Source: an uncultured Collinsella sp.
Lineage (GTDB): Bacteria; Actinomycetota; Coriobacteriia; Coriobacteriales; Coriobacteriaceae
Direction of reading: 5' to 3'
NCBI GenBank assembly: GCA_959601045.1
Contig: CAUGNZ010000005.1
Coordinates: forward strand, 17,077 to 81,076
Length of the DNA stretch: 64,000 nt
The notes beneath the pieces were generated by a model. It saw only the letters and a list, made by a program, of their open reading frames with translations. It was not told where the DNA came from and ran no database searches. This document shows positions 33,789 through 43,184 of this stretch, in pieces; the stretch's first letter is position 1, and each line of letters begins with the position of its first letter. Made by a program: the position numbers and the translations under genes.

Positions 33789-35534
33789 GTGGCCGACCAG
33801 GACGTCAAGATGCTCATCGAGCGCATTATGGCCGAGGCCCGGACCCATCAGTCCGCCCGCTTCTCAAACGAAATCTACGCAGACGAGCCGATTCTCAAGA
33901 CCGGCCGACAGATGCAGAACTTCCTCCCTGACCAATACCGCAAGATGCGTGAGATATCGCGTTGGCAAGAAGACCCAAAGGGCGGCGCGGGCCGTTGGCT
34001 TTCGGAAGCCGAGCTTTTCTACCGCCAAGGCCTGCTGATGGCCGACTTTGAGGACGACTGTCCCTACAACGGCACCTTTAAGTCGTACTTTCCCACCTAC
34101 AACGCCATGAGCGATCGGCAGCTGCGCGGCTACTTTACCTGGCGTGCCCAAGTGCGCCGCGGGAATATCGAGGAGACATCGACCTCGTTTGCCTTTCTGT
34201 ATCTTTACGAATTGATCTGCGGCATTGGCGTAGATGACCCGCTCGATGGTTTTAACAAGATCAAGGCTTTTTGGGATGTCTATCGCGCCTTCGAGCCCGG
34301 CATCGACCGGTTTGCGCGCGTGTGGCTGCAGGACTACGCCGTGTTCCATGAGCTCGACCCCAAGCTGCTTCGCGACTCTAAAACCGTCGCATTCGACAAC
34401 GCCCTCATCGAGCTGCGCCGCGCAGCGCGAGACCTTGTACCAGCACCGGCACCGTCCTGCCAGACCCCTAAGCGTCGCAAAACCTCCGAGCCCACGCTCC
34501 CCCTTCCGCCCGACGAGGCGGGCGAGGAGCGACTCATGGCCGCTATCAATGCCCTCTCCACGTATAACCTAAGTAACTCGCGGCTCGATCGCAATAACCA
34601 TCGCGACCTGCGCCACGTGGCATGCGCCGTGTATGTCCGTATGGCGCGCTACTATGACACGCACCGAAAGACCGGCATCGTAGCGAGCTTGTTTGGGGAG
34701 GAGACGGCCATGCCCTACACCATGTTTGCCTCGGCCGTGTTCTTTGCGCCCGAACGCCACGAGGACTGCGAATATCGTCTGGACCCCATTCACATCTACC
34801 GCTGCCAAAATGGCTTTTGGGAATGCATGCGCATCCACGGCAGCAGACAAAAAAGTCGCAAGCTCGGTGAGATGATGCGCGCTTGTGATCAGCGCCTGCG
34901 CTTGGCACTGGATCCCAGCCATCCCCTTAAGGAAGAGAAGGTCCCCAAATATCTGGCTAAGATTATCGATGACGAGATCACGGCATGGCTTTCATGGGAT
35001 GCCGCACATCAGCCCGTCAAGATCGATATCGATCTGAGTCAGCTGGGGCACATTCGGAGCGCCGCCGCGCAAACGCGCGAGGCGCTTTTGATCGACGAGG
35101 AGCGCGAGGACGATGCGCCCGCACAGGTTGACGTGGCGGGCTCCGAGCAGCTGGAAGCCAAGCCCGCGTCCGACGTGATTGCCGAGGCGGTCACGGTGCC
35201 CACGGAGCGCAACGAAGCCGACGAGCCAACCATTTCCACCGAACAGTTTGGCGTCGTAGCCCCGCTCCTCGCGCCAACGCCCGCGCCCGCCGACACCGCG
35301 TCCGTACTCGGCCCCGCCGCAGACGCCTATCTTCGAGCACTACTCGAGCAAAACGCAGCACAGACGGCATCGGCGGTGGAACAGTCGGGCAAGAGTGAGG
35401 ACATGCTCGTCGATAGCATCAACGAAGCGCTCTTTGACCTGGTGGGCGACACCGTTATTGAATTTGGCTCAGCAGGACCGCAAATTATCGAGGACTACGA
35501 AGCAGACGTGAGAGGATACTTAGACCATGAGTGA
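33789..35534 (+). CDS. TerB-domain protein, Shango defence component SngA-like
   Basis: Seen: 581 residues; GTG start after GGAGAGGAG. The N-terminal 220 residues look like a TerB_N domain (ISRWQEDPKGGAGRWLSEAE then ELFYRQGLLMADFEDDCPYN, FPTYNAMSDRQLRGYFTWR, LYLYELICGIGVDDPLDGF). The middle is helical with ARYYDTHRKTGIVASLFG. The end has an acidic/Ala/Pro linker and a short terminal region ALFDLVGDTVIEF like a TerB_C domain. Known: TerB_N proteins beside a BrxD-type ATPase and an Lhr-like helicase form the Shango phage-defence system (SngA-SngB-SngC) as I recall it. Overlaps the next gene by 8 bases. It follows decayed surface genes, a typical defence-island setting. Role of TerB here is not known. 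Confidence 0.8.
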   Translation: MADQDVKMLIERIMAEARTHQSARFSNEIYADEPILKTGRQMQNFLPDQYRKMREISRWQEDPKGGAGRWLSEAELFYRQGLLMADFEDDCPYNGTFKSYFPTYNAMSDRQLRGYFTWRAQVRRGNIEETSTSFAFLYLYELICGIGVDDPLDGFNKIKAFWDVYRAFEPGIDRFARVWLQDYAVFHELDPKLLRDSKTVAFDNALIELRRAARDLVPAPAPSCQTPKRRKTSEPTLPLPPDEAGEERLMAAINALSTYNLSNSRLDRNNHRDLRHVACAVYVRMARYYDTHRKTGIVASLFGEETAMPYTMFASAVFFAPERHEDCEYRLDPIHIYRCQNGFWECMRIHGSRQKSRKLGEMMRACDQRLRLALDPSHPLKEEKVPKYLAKIIDDEITAWLSWDAAHQPVKIDIDLSQLGHIRSAAAQTREALLIDEEREDDAPAQVDVAGSEQLEAKPASDVIAEAVTVPTERNEADEPTISTEQFGVVAPLLAPTPAPADTASVLGPAADAYLRALLEQNAAQTASAVEQSGKSEDMLVDSINEALFDLVGDTVIEFGSAGPQIIEDYEADVRGYLDHE

Positions 35535-36822
35535 TACCGCATCCGCAGCACCCCGTGTGCCCAAGCGCGTCGCCGCCGTCATTCTCAACTCGCTCAAGGG
35601 CGGCGTTGTCCCGCGCATTGGCCTTCCCTACATCACCGTAGGACGCGAGGTCGAGATCCGCGCCCTGCTCACCGACCTAAGTCTCATCGCCGACGGCGGC
35701 GCAAGCTTCCGTTTCCTGGTCGGTCGCTATGGCGCCGGCAAGAGCTTTTTGCTCCAGACCATCCGAACGCATGCCATGGGCGAGGGCTTCGTGGTCGCCG
35801 ATGCCGACCTTTCCCCTGAGCGCCGCCTACAGGGCGGCCAGGGCCAGGGCCTTGCCACCTACCGCGAGCTCATCCGCAATATTTCGACCAAGACGCGCCC
35901 CGAGGGCGGCGCGCTCAACCTTATCCTGGACCGCTGGGTCGCCTCGTGTGCCGAGGCCGACGAGTCTGCCGTCAATGCCCAACTGGCCCCGCTCGAGGAG
36001 ATGGTCCACGGCTTTGACTTTGCCCGCATGCTCCGCCGTTATCGCACGGCCGTCTCGGAGGGTGACGAAGAAGCTATGAGTCGCGTGACCAAATGGATTC
36101 GCGGCGAATACCGCACCAAGAGTGAGGCACGCGCCGAGTTGGGCTCCTCGACCATCATCAGCGATGACGACTGGTACGACTACGTCAAGCTCATCGCACG
36201 TTTTTTGGTCTGCAGCGGCTACAAGGGCATGCTGGTGCTCATCGACGAGCTCGTGAATCTGTACAAGATTCCCAACGCGATCACGCGCCAATATAACTAC
36301 GAGAAGATCCTGACCATGTACAACGACACGCTCCAGGGCAAAGCGCAGTACCTGGGCGTGATCATGGGTGGCACGCCGACCTCTATCGAGGACCGCCGCC
36401 GCGGCGTCTTTTCCTACGAGGCCCTTCGGAGCCGTCTCGCTCAGGGCCGTTTTGCGCGAGATGATCTCAAAGACATGCTCGCGCCCATCATCCGCCTGCA
36501 GCCGCTCACCTACGAGGAGCTGCTGGTGCTCATCGAAAAGCTCATGCAGATCCATGCCGGCTACTTTGGCTGGACGCCCACGCTTACCGAGAACGACTTG
36601 GTGGACTTCCTCAAGATTGAGTTCGGCCGCGTGGGAGCCGATACGCATTTGACGCCGCGTGAGGTCATCCGTGACTTTATCGAGCTGCTCGATATCCTGT
36701 GTCAGAACCCCGATGCAAATGTGGCCGAGCTGCTGCAAAGCGTCGGCGGCGATACTCTCGCGCCAGCTAGCGAATCGCCCGCATCATCCGACACGCGCAA
36801 CTTCGCCGAGTTCACCATCTAA
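35527..36822 (+). CDS. BrxD-like (DUF2791) P-loop ATPase, Shango component SngB-like
   Basis: Seen: 431 residues. Starts with VILNSLKGGVVPRIGLPYITVGRE-type lead (about 19-40; the G-R-E before the ATPase is typical). Walker A is GRYGAGKS (66-73) and Walker B is MLVLIDELV (about 235-243); a sensor-like region IMGGTPTSIEDRRRG is followed by RLAQGRF. Known: DUF2791 ATPases occur as BrxD in type 2 BREX and as the ATPase of Shango. Translation is coupled to the TerB gene by an 8-base overlap. The stop codon TAA overlaps the first bases of the dispersed 53-bp hairpin repeat (36821). Nucleotide hydrolysis is expected from intact motifs; target is unknown. Confidence 0.85.
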   Translation: MSDTASAAPRVPKRVAAVILNSLKGGVVPRIGLPYITVGREVEIRALLTDLSLIADGGASFRFLVGRYGAGKSFLLQTIRTHAMGEGFVVADADLSPERRLQGGQGQGLATYRELIRNISTKTRPEGGALNLILDRWVASCAEADESAVNAQLAPLEEMVHGFDFARMLRRYRTAVSEGDEEAMSRVTKWIRGEYRTKSEARAELGSSTIISDDDWYDYVKLIARFLVCSGYKGMLVLIDELVNLYKIPNAITRQYNYEKILTMYNDTLQGKAQYLGVIMGGTPTSIEDRRRGVFSYEALRSRLAQGRFARDDLKDMLAPIIRLQPLTYEELLVLIEKLMQIHAGYFGWTPTLTENDLVDFLKIEFGRVGADTHLTPREVIRDFIELLDILCQNPDANVAELLQSVGGDTLAPASESPASSDTRNFAEFTI

Positions 36823-36873
36823 CCTGCCAAAAAGGGACAGGTTTATTTTGGCAGGTTTTATCTGGGCAAACGT
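36821..36873 (+). repeat. 53-bp dispersed hairpin repeat, copy 1
   Basis: AACCTGCCAAAA and TTTTGGCAGGTT form a 12-bp perfect stem enclosing AGGGACAGGTTTA, followed by TTATCTGGGCAAACGT. The reverse complement of 63881-63933 matches over the whole length with few changes. It lies between the ATPase and helicase genes of the defence island. Confidence 0.8.
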
Positions 36874-36938
36874 TGAGGCAGCAATGCAGTAAACCGTTGT
36901 CCGCCGCGTTGAGAGGTTCTTATTTGAGAGGAGGCCCC

Positions 36939-39374
36939 GTGAACGCCTTTGACCGATATGCCCCGTTTATCCAAGACTTCATCTACTCCCACGATTGGGA
37001 GAGCTTGCGCTCTATCCAGGTTGCGGCGGCAGACGCCATCTTTAACACGCAAGACAATGTGCTCCTGACGGCATCCACGGCTTCCGGCAAAACAGAGGCG
37101 GCCTTCTTTCCCATCCTGACCGAGTTCTGGGAAAACCCGCCCGCAAGCGTGGGGGCCCTCTACATTGGCCCCCTCAAGGCACTCATCAATGACCAGTTCG
37201 TCCGCCTTAACGACCTGTGCGAAGAGGCAGATATCCCCGTCTGGCACTGGCATGGCGATGTCTCGCAGTCGCACAAGGCAAAGCTCATTAAAAAGCCGAG
37301 CGGCATCTTGCAGATTACGCCTGAATCGCTCGAGGCGCTCCTGATCCATAAGCACATGGCGATTCCGCGCATGTTTTGCGACCTGCGCTATGTGGTCGTC
37401 GACGAGGTCCACTCGCTCATGCGTGGCGACCGCGGTGGGCAGACGCTCTGCCTTATCGAGCGCCTCTCGCGCATGGCAGGCGTGCAACCCCGCCGCATTG
37501 GCCTTTCAGCTACCATCGGCGACCCCGAGCGCACGGGCGCCTTTCTCTCGCAAGGAACGGGACGCGACTGCGTTATTCCCCGTTTTGAGGAACCGCGTCG
37601 CGTGTGGCGCATCTCCATGGAGCACTTCTACAACTCGGGCCCCCAAGCGCAGCAGCGAGGATTCGAGAGCGCAGGTCCCCAAGAGGCCGAGGTGCTTACG
37701 TGCGAGCGCATCGAAGCGGCGCCCACGACACTGCCCGCCGGAACCCAAGACAGACGCCACAGCGGGCAGCTCACGCAGGAGGAGCGCCGTCAGCGTCGCG
37801 AGCAAGCACGGGGCAAGGCTACCTCCAGGGATCGCCGCGCTTCCTCGGCCCCCGAGGGCGAAGTCGATATCCCGTGGGCGACCGAGCAGGCGCTTCTCAA
37901 CCCCACCGACACGGCACCCGACAACGCCGACCCCGGTATGGGCTATATCTTTGAGCATACGCGCGGCCGCAAGTGCCTGGTCTTTGCCAACTCGCGCGAG
38001 GAGGCAGAGGCCGTGTGCTCCATGCTGCGCAGCTACTGCGAAAGTCGACACGAGCCCGACCGCTTTCTCATCCACCACGGCAACCTTTCGGCATCGCTGC
38101 GCGAGACGGCCGAGGAGCTCATGCGCGACGAGGAGCAGGCGCAGACAACCGTCACCACCTCTACGCTGGAGCTCGGTATCGATATCGGCCGTCTGGAGCG
38201 CGCCTTCCAGATTGACGCGCCGTTTACCGTCAGCTCCTTTTTGCAGCGCATGGGGCGCACAGGCCGTCGCGACCTTCCGCCCGAGATGTGGTTTGTCATG
38301 CGCGAGGAAGAGCCTGAGCCGCGCACGATGATGCCCGAGACCATTCCGTGGAAGCTCCTGCAGGGCATCGCGCTCGTACAACTCTATCGCGAGGAAAAGT
38401 GGGTCGAGCCGCCCGAGCTCGATCGACTCCCCTACAGCCTGCTCTACCACCAGACTATGTCGACGCTTGCCAGCACCGGCGAGCTCACGCCAGCCGAACT
38501 TGCCCAGCGCGTGCTCACACTGAGCTATTTCCATCGCATCTCGGCCGATGACTATCGCGTGCTGCTGCGTCACCTCATTAAGATCGACCATATCCAGGTC
38601 ACCGAAGGCGGCGGGCTCATCGTGGGTCTCGCGGGCGAGCGCATCATCAACAACTTTAAGTTCTACGCCGTGTTCCAGGAAAACGAGGAGTTCACTGTTC
38701 GCAGCGAGTCGGCCGAGTTGGGCACGATCGTCAATCCCCCACCGCCCGGTGAGCGCATCGCCATCGCAGGCCATTGCTGGATTGTCGAGGAAGTGGACTG
38801 GAGGCGCCACACTGTCTTTGCCACGCAGGTCAAGGGCCGGGTGCCGGCCTACTTTGGCGACTGCCCCGGCGACATCAATACACACGTACTCGAGCGCATG
38901 CGCAAGGCGCTCAACGAGCACGCGACATATCCGTACCTCATGGGTAACGCACGAGCCCGCTTAGCGCAGGCTCGTCATACGGCCAAGCTTTCGGGTGCGG
39001 GAACTAAACCGCTCATCAACCTGGGCGGCGATACCTGGGTGCTCTTCCCCTGGCTGGGCAGCTACGCCTTTTTGGCGCTCGAGCGCATGCTCAAGATTAA
39101 ATGCGCCGCTGAGCTGGGCCTTCGCGGACTCGACCCATCACGTCCGTACTTTATGCAGTTTAAGATGAAGGCCGACGAGGAGACGTTCTTTGAGGTGCTC
39201 GCCGCCGAGGCCGAGAAGGACTTCGATCCCATCGAGCTCGTCTATCCCGGCGAGGTGCCTTACTTTGATCGTTACGATGAGTTCGTTCCCGAAGAGCTCG
39301 TGCGCAAGGGCTTTGCCGAAGGCGTACTCGACATCGAGGGCATGAAACAGCGTGTCCGCAGCTGGACAAGCTAA
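36939..39374 (+). CDS. Lhr-like DEAD/DEAH helicase, Shango component SngC-like
   Basis: Seen: 811 residues from a GTG at 36939 with GAGAGGAGG upstream. Motif I STASGKTEAAFF (about 46-57), Ia YIGPLKALINDQF, II VVDEVHSL, III LSATIGDP; domain 2 has FANSREEAEAVCSML, TTSTLELGIDIG (motif V) and QRMGRTGRR (motif VI). A roughly 65-residue charged insert (QEERRQRREQARGK) lies between the two RecA domains. The C-terminal third is the winged-helix/Lhr-core-like region, with IINNFKFYAVFQ. Known: superfamily 2, Lhr/BrxHI-type helicases move on single strands 3' to 5'; SngC of Shango is such an enzyme. It is separated from the ATPase gene by 116 bp carrying a dispersed repeat, so it may also have its own promoter. 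Confidence 0.88.
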   Translation: MNAFDRYAPFIQDFIYSHDWESLRSIQVAAADAIFNTQDNVLLTASTASGKTEAAFFPILTEFWENPPASVGALYIGPLKALINDQFVRLNDLCEEADIPVWHWHGDVSQSHKAKLIKKPSGILQITPESLEALLIHKHMAIPRMFCDLRYVVVDEVHSLMRGDRGGQTLCLIERLSRMAGVQPRRIGLSATIGDPERTGAFLSQGTGRDCVIPRFEEPRRVWRISMEHFYNSGPQAQQRGFESAGPQEAEVLTCERIEAAPTTLPAGTQDRRHSGQLTQEERRQRREQARGKATSRDRRASSAPEGEVDIPWATEQALLNPTDTAPDNADPGMGYIFEHTRGRKCLVFANSREEAEAVCSMLRSYCESRHEPDRFLIHHGNLSASLRETAEELMRDEEQAQTTVTTSTLELGIDIGRLERAFQIDAPFTVSSFLQRMGRTGRRDLPPEMWFVMREEEPEPRTMMPETIPWKLLQGIALVQLYREEKWVEPPELDRLPYSLLYHQTMSTLASTGELTPAELAQRVLTLSYFHRISADDYRVLLRHLIKIDHIQVTEGGGLIVGLAGERIINNFKFYAVFQENEEFTVRSESAELGTIVNPPPPGERIAIAGHCWIVEEVDWRRHTVFATQVKGRVPAYFGDCPGDINTHVLERMRKALNEHATYPYLMGNARARLAQARHTAKLSGAGTKPLINLGGDTWVLFPWLGSYAFLALERMLKIKCAAELGLRGLDPSRPYFMQFKMKADEETFFEVLAAEAEKDFDPIELVYPGEVPYFDRYDEFVPEELVRKGFAEGVLDIEGMKQRVRSWTS

Positions 39375-39401
39375 TTTGGGACGAGGCCCGCCCCGAATAG
39401 G

Positions 39402-40277
39402 CTAGTCGTGGAGGGCAGTGCCAAGGAAGTCGGCGTCGAAGGGCACGGCTTCGGCAAAGGCGTAGCCGCCGTCGCTGGCGATGAGCAGGTAGTTCTCCTC
39501 GCCGCCGAACTCCGCATCGCCACATGGGACCACCCAGGCGTGGGCGAATACCTCGAGTGCCGTGGCAGCGCAGTCGCGCAGGAACGTCACATCGCTCCCC
39601 TCGTTCGCGCTCACGATATTGGCAACATAGATACCGCCGGAGTTTAGGCTGCCCCGCACCAAACGCAGCGCCTCAACCGTCGCCAACTCGCGCACGGGCT
39701 CGGCACCGCCAAAGCAATCGCTCACGACGGCATCGTAGCGACGATGCCCCACGCTCGTCACGCCCAAATACGAGCGAGCCTCAGCGGTGATCACCCGCAG
39801 GCGGTCACCCACCATGCGCTCCAGCTCGTCCAGATAGAACCAACGACGCGCCAGACGCGTAATCTCGGCATCGTACTCAATGACGTCCATGCGCAAACTC
39901 TCGTGCGACATCAGCGCGAACTTGGGATAGGCAAACCCGCCGCCACCTAGCATAAGCATGCGGTCGATACCGCGACCATAAGCGTCGCGCATTGCATCCT
40001 CGGCCTCAAACACGTCGTCAAACGCACGATAGTACGCAAAGACGGGCTCCACCCAACGCTCACCAACGTAGCTTGCGCTTTGGTAGACGCCGCCTTGCAC
40101 CAACACGCGAATCTCATCGCCGCCCTCATCGTGTACGCGTTTCACACGCGCCAACCCATTGCGGGTTCGCGCAACCTGCAGGCAGGCAGCACGAACAGCG
40201 ACAGCGGCCGCACCAAGCGCCGCGGCTCCCAGAGCAACGCCGGCAACGACGTTGGCAGAAACACTTGGCTTGTTCAT
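39402..40277 (-). CDS. Spermidine-synthase-like methyltransferase-fold protein with N-terminal membrane helix
   Basis: Seen: 291 residues. A hydrophobic N-terminal segment VVAGVALGAAALGAAAVAVR acts as anchor or signal. Then a Rossmann-like domain: GIDRMLMLGGGGFAYPKFAL (motif I), MDVIEYDAEITRLARRWF (acidic residue binding the adenosine ribose), RLRVITAEARSYL, and YDAVVSDCFGG where true spermidine synthases have a D-x-x-D-P site. The catalytic Asp pair is therefore not preserved, so polyamine synthesis is doubtful. Its stop is next to, and its ATG directly follows, the elp3-like gene stop (0-base gap), so both are one operon. Function unknown; SAM or decarboxylated SAM binding is possible. Confidence 0.75.
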   Translation of the reverse strand: MNKPSVSANVVAGVALGAAALGAAAVAVRAACLQVARTRNGLARVKRVHDEGGDEIRVLVQGGVYQSASYVGERWVEPVFAYYRAFDDVFEAEDAMRDAYGRGIDRMLMLGGGGFAYPKFALMSHESLRMDVIEYDAEITRLARRWFYLDELERMVGDRLRVITAEARSYLGVTSVGHRRYDAVVSDCFGGAEPVRELATVEALRLVRGSLNSGGIYVANIVSANEGSDVTFLRDCAATALEVFAHAWVVPCGDAEFGGEENYLLIASDGGYAFAEAVPFDADFLGTALHD

Positions 40278-42182
40278 CTAGAGCTCCTTTTGCAGATAGA
40301 GGTCATGGTCATAAAATCCAAGATGGCGATAGTACTCGCGCGTGCCAATCGCGCTGATCACGTTGATGCGCGCATAGCCCGCGTCCCGAGCAATCTGGCA
40401 CGCACGCTCCACGAGCAGACGCCCCAGACCGTGATGCTGAGCCGCCTGGCCCTGATCGCCCACGCGCGCCGCCATGCCATACACGTGCACCTCACGGATC
40501 ATCGCCTCGTCCGGTGTCGTCGGCAACTCGTCCGCATGTGCGGTGACAAAGGCGCGATCGGGCAGAGACAGGCGCAAAAAACCCGCGATCTTGCCCTGCG
40601 GCGTCACCCACTGCAAAAAGCGCTCGTGCGTCACCGGCGTCTCGTAAGCGACCTCATCAAGAGACAGTTCATCCAGGTCGGCACCCGCCGTGCTGATCTC
40701 GCGATAGCGGATCTCGCGCACCGTCGCGCCTTCCCCACGAGCCGCCAAACGGTTTTCGACGAGTTGACGCAGGTTGGGCTTCTTGTTGCCCACCATGATG
40801 TCGTCAGAGCTAAAGTCGCGAATCATGCGGCTGATGCGGCAGAACGCCGGCGTCACCACGATGTCGTCGGCAAGCACATCGAGCAACTCGTCCTCGGTAT
40901 AGGGGCGCCACTCGCCACGCTCATAACAGCCCACCAGGCGCGAACCCTCGATGAGCGCGCACGGGTAAACCTTGACCTCGTCGGGCATAAAGGCCCCTTC
41001 GGTCATAAAGCGCTCGTAGTCGCGCTTATCCCCCTCGGGCGTGGCACCCAGCAAATTGAGCATAAAGTGCGCGTGGATCTTAAAGCCAAACAGGCGCGCA
41101 AGCGAAAACGCTCGCTCAATCTGAGCCACCGAAATGCGACGCTCGTTGATATCGAGCAGATGCTGGTCGAGACTCTGGATGCCCATCTGGATCTTAGTAC
41201 AGCCCAGGCGACGAATGAGCGTGAGGGCCTGTGGCGTCACGGCATCGGGCCGGGTCTCGATAACGAGCCCCACCACGCGATGCTTCGCCGTCTCGTTGAT
41301 GCGCTGCTGGCGCTCAAGCTCCTCCATCGTGGCCGTCTGCCACTCGGCGACCTCGCCCCACGGCGTACCGGGGCCGTACAGACAACGCACCGCGCGGTTG
41401 TAGCCGCCCACAGCAACATCCACGCGCTCCTGCTCTCCTGCAACACCGCTCGCGAGCTCGGCCTCGTCTGTCGCAATGCCGGCAGCCCGGTAGCGCTCGC
41501 GACGCTCCGCCACCACCGGCGGCAGGGCATCGGCGGGAGCGTCATCGAGCAAGCGCCCCGCCTCGGCACGGCTGATACCCGGGCGCGCCAACATGGGATT
41601 AGCCGCCACGCCGGCGACGGCATCGTCATTGAGCGCACGGAAAAGTTCCGACATAAACCACGTCTGATACCCTTGCGGATAGTCGCTCCAGGTACCACCG
41701 AGCACGATGAGCTCTATCTTGTCGGTCGCATGCCCCATCTGCGAAAGCGCGGTCAGACGAGCGCTCACCTGCAGATACGGATCGAAGCAATTTTGCTCCG
41801 CACGGGCGCATGCCGGCTCGGCGTGCAGATAGCTCTTGGGCATGCGCAGATCATTGGGACAAAACAGGCAATCGCCTGAGCACGGCCACGGCTTGGTGAT
41901 GACGGTAATGGTCGCCACGCCTGAGGCCGTTCGGCGCGGCTTCATGCGCAGCGCCTGCAGCAGTCGACGTTCCAGCTCGGCATCGACATTCCACCCAGCC
42001 CAACGAGCCGGCTCCTCGCGCTTCACCCGCTGGTAGAACGGCAGCAGGCGGCGCTTGGCCAGATCGCGCTTGTCGGCACCCTCACGGCGCGCCTCGGCAT
42101 GTATCAGTTTGACGAGTGCCTTGTCGTCTACGGTCTCGCCGCGACGCAGGGCTTTAAGTATGTTCAAGATAATCTGTTCCAT
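40278..42182 (-). CDS. Elp3-like tRNA uridine(34) modification enzyme (radical SAM + GNAT)
   Basis: Seen: 634 residues. Radical-SAM cluster CSGDCLFC (CxxxCxxC, about 101-108) in WPCSGDCLFCPNDLRMPKSY, then EPACARAEQNCFDPYLQV, ELIVLGGTWSDYP and QMGIQSLDQ. The C-terminal GNAT domain has EVHVYGMAARVG, HHGLGRLLVERACQIARDAG (acetyl-CoA loop) and TREYYRHLGFYDHDLY. This order is the Elp3 fold. Known: bacterial/archaeal Elp3 alone makes carboxymethyl-uridine at the wobble base of tRNA using SAM and acetyl-CoA. The insert of about 60 residues after the first radical-SAM strands (DDAPADALPPVVAERRERYR) is unusual. ATG at 42182 near a clear terminator; first gene of a two-gene unit. Confidence 0.9.
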   Translation of the reverse strand: MEQIILNILKALRRGETVDDKALVKLIHAEARREGADKRDLAKRRLLPFYQRVKREEPARWAGWNVDAELERRLLQALRMKPRRTASGVATITVITKPWPCSGDCLFCPNDLRMPKSYLHAEPACARAEQNCFDPYLQVSARLTALSQMGHATDKIELIVLGGTWSDYPQGYQTWFMSELFRALNDDAVAGVAANPMLARPGISRAEAGRLLDDAPADALPPVVAERRERYRAAGIATDEAELASGVAGEQERVDVAVGGYNRAVRCLYGPGTPWGEVAEWQTATMEELERQQRINETAKHRVVGLVIETRPDAVTPQALTLIRRLGCTKIQMGIQSLDQHLLDINERRISVAQIERAFSLARLFGFKIHAHFMLNLLGATPEGDKRDYERFMTEGAFMPDEVKVYPCALIEGSRLVGCYERGEWRPYTEDELLDVLADDIVVTPAFCRISRMIRDFSSDDIMVGNKKPNLRQLVENRLAARGEGATVREIRYREISTAGADLDELSLDEVAYETPVTHERFLQWVTPQGKIAGFLRLSLPDRAFVTAHADELPTTPDEAMIREVHVYGMAARVGDQGQAAQHHGLGRLLVERACQIARDAGYARINVISAIGTREYYRHLGFYDHDLYLQKEL

Positions 42183-42201
42183 GCCCCCATTGTAAAGGCA
42201 A

Positions 42202-42233
42202 AGGCGCCGGAGCCCGTCACGGCTCCGGCGCCT
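42202..42233 (-). terminator. Intrinsic terminator after the DUF4097 gene
   Basis: AGGCGCCGGAGCC pairs perfectly with GGCTCCGGCGCCT (13 bp, 6-base loop); on the minus strand it is followed by TTGCCTTTAC. Confidence 0.85.
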
Positions 42234-42284
42234 CCATCAAACAGCGCGTCTAAGCATCTATGCTTGCGGACCAGCCCGCAGCCA

Positions 42285-43184
42285 TCACTCCGGATCAAAC
42301 GACATGTCGCCCGAACCGACCTCAAAACGATACGTGGCAGACTTATCGCCGTTATCGAATTCAAGATTCAAAATGGTCTCGCCGTCGTAGCCAAGCGGAA
42401 GGAAATCGCTCTCGAAGTCGCCGCTGCCCAAGGTGAGGCTCGCCTTAAAGCCCGTCGAGTTCGGAACCGTCATCTCCACATCGCCCGAGCCCACACTCAC
42501 GTCCATCGACTTCGCGGGGGCCTGGTAAAGCTCGAACGTCACATCGCCCGAACCGACCTCAGCGCTGAGCGCATCAGTCACGCTGCCCGTAAACTCTACA
42601 TCTCCCGCACCCAGGAAAAGGTCGAAACCATCACAGATGACACCGGCAATCTGCAGATCGCCCGAGCCCACGTGCGCGTTGACCCCCTTCAGATGTTCGG
42701 CAACACGGCGCGGCAGCTCGACCGTAACTGAGCGATCGATTGCCTTACCGTCGTCACTTCCAAACTGGGAAACCTTGAGCGTCGAGTCCTCGACGGATGC
42801 GATGTTTTGCGTCGCGGCCTTGGAGGCATCCATACCCTCGGCAACGCGCCCCCGCTCGATAACGCGAACCTTGTTGCCATCAACAACCTTGACGTCCACC
42901 GAAGCCGCATTGATATCGAAATCGAGGTAGCGGAACTCATCGGCATCAAAAGTCGTGCTCGAAAGCTGCTGAGGCCGAGCGGAATAGTTGCCACTATCCA
43001 AGAGATCATCGTCGTCAAACATATCGTCCATACCAGACAAGCCGGGTACAACATCGTCGAGATCCCACGGGCCATCAAAATGAATCAAAGTCCGCGAAAT
43101 ACCAAAGACAAGTCCGATGATGAGCACGAACGCTCCGATGCCAACGCCCAAGCGTACCTTGGATTCATGCGAAAGCTTCATCAT
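42285..43184 (-). CDS. Membrane-anchored DUF4097-type beta-helix protein
   Basis: Seen: 299 residues. One helix near the start, LGVGIGAFVLIIGLVFGI; a linker rich in Asp (MDDMFDDDDLLD); then a repetitive domain with the phrase GSGD or GAGD recurring roughly every 20-25 residues (HVGSGDLQIAG, FLGAGDVEFTG, EVGSGDVTFEL, SVGSGDVEMTV, TLGSGDFESDF, EVGSGDMSFDP). Known: DUF4097 adhesin-like beta-helices with GSGD repeats often accompany PspC/Lia-type envelope stress genes. Start ATG overlaps the XRE gene stop by 4 bases, so the regulator and this protein are coupled. The helix places the repeats outside the cell. Function not established. Confidence 0.85.
   Translation of the reverse strand: MMKLSHESKVRLGVGIGAFVLIIGLVFGISRTLIHFDGPWDLDDVVPGLSGMDDMFDDDDLLDSGNYSARPQQLSSTTFDADEFRYLDFDINAASVDVKVVDGNKVRVIERGRVAEGMDASKAATQNIASVEDSTLKVSQFGSDDGKAIDRSVTVELPRRVAEHLKGVNAHVGSGDLQIAGVICDGFDLFLGAGDVEFTGSVTDALSAEVGSGDVTFELYQAPAKSMDVSVGSGDVEMTVPNSTGFKASLTLGSGDFESDFLPLGYDGETILNLEFDNGDKSATYRFEVGSGDMSFDPE

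Noticed and set aside
39402..40277. Spermidine synthase
   Set aside because: Catalytic D-x-x-D region reads SDCFGG; the N-terminus is a membrane helix; I therefore call only the fold.
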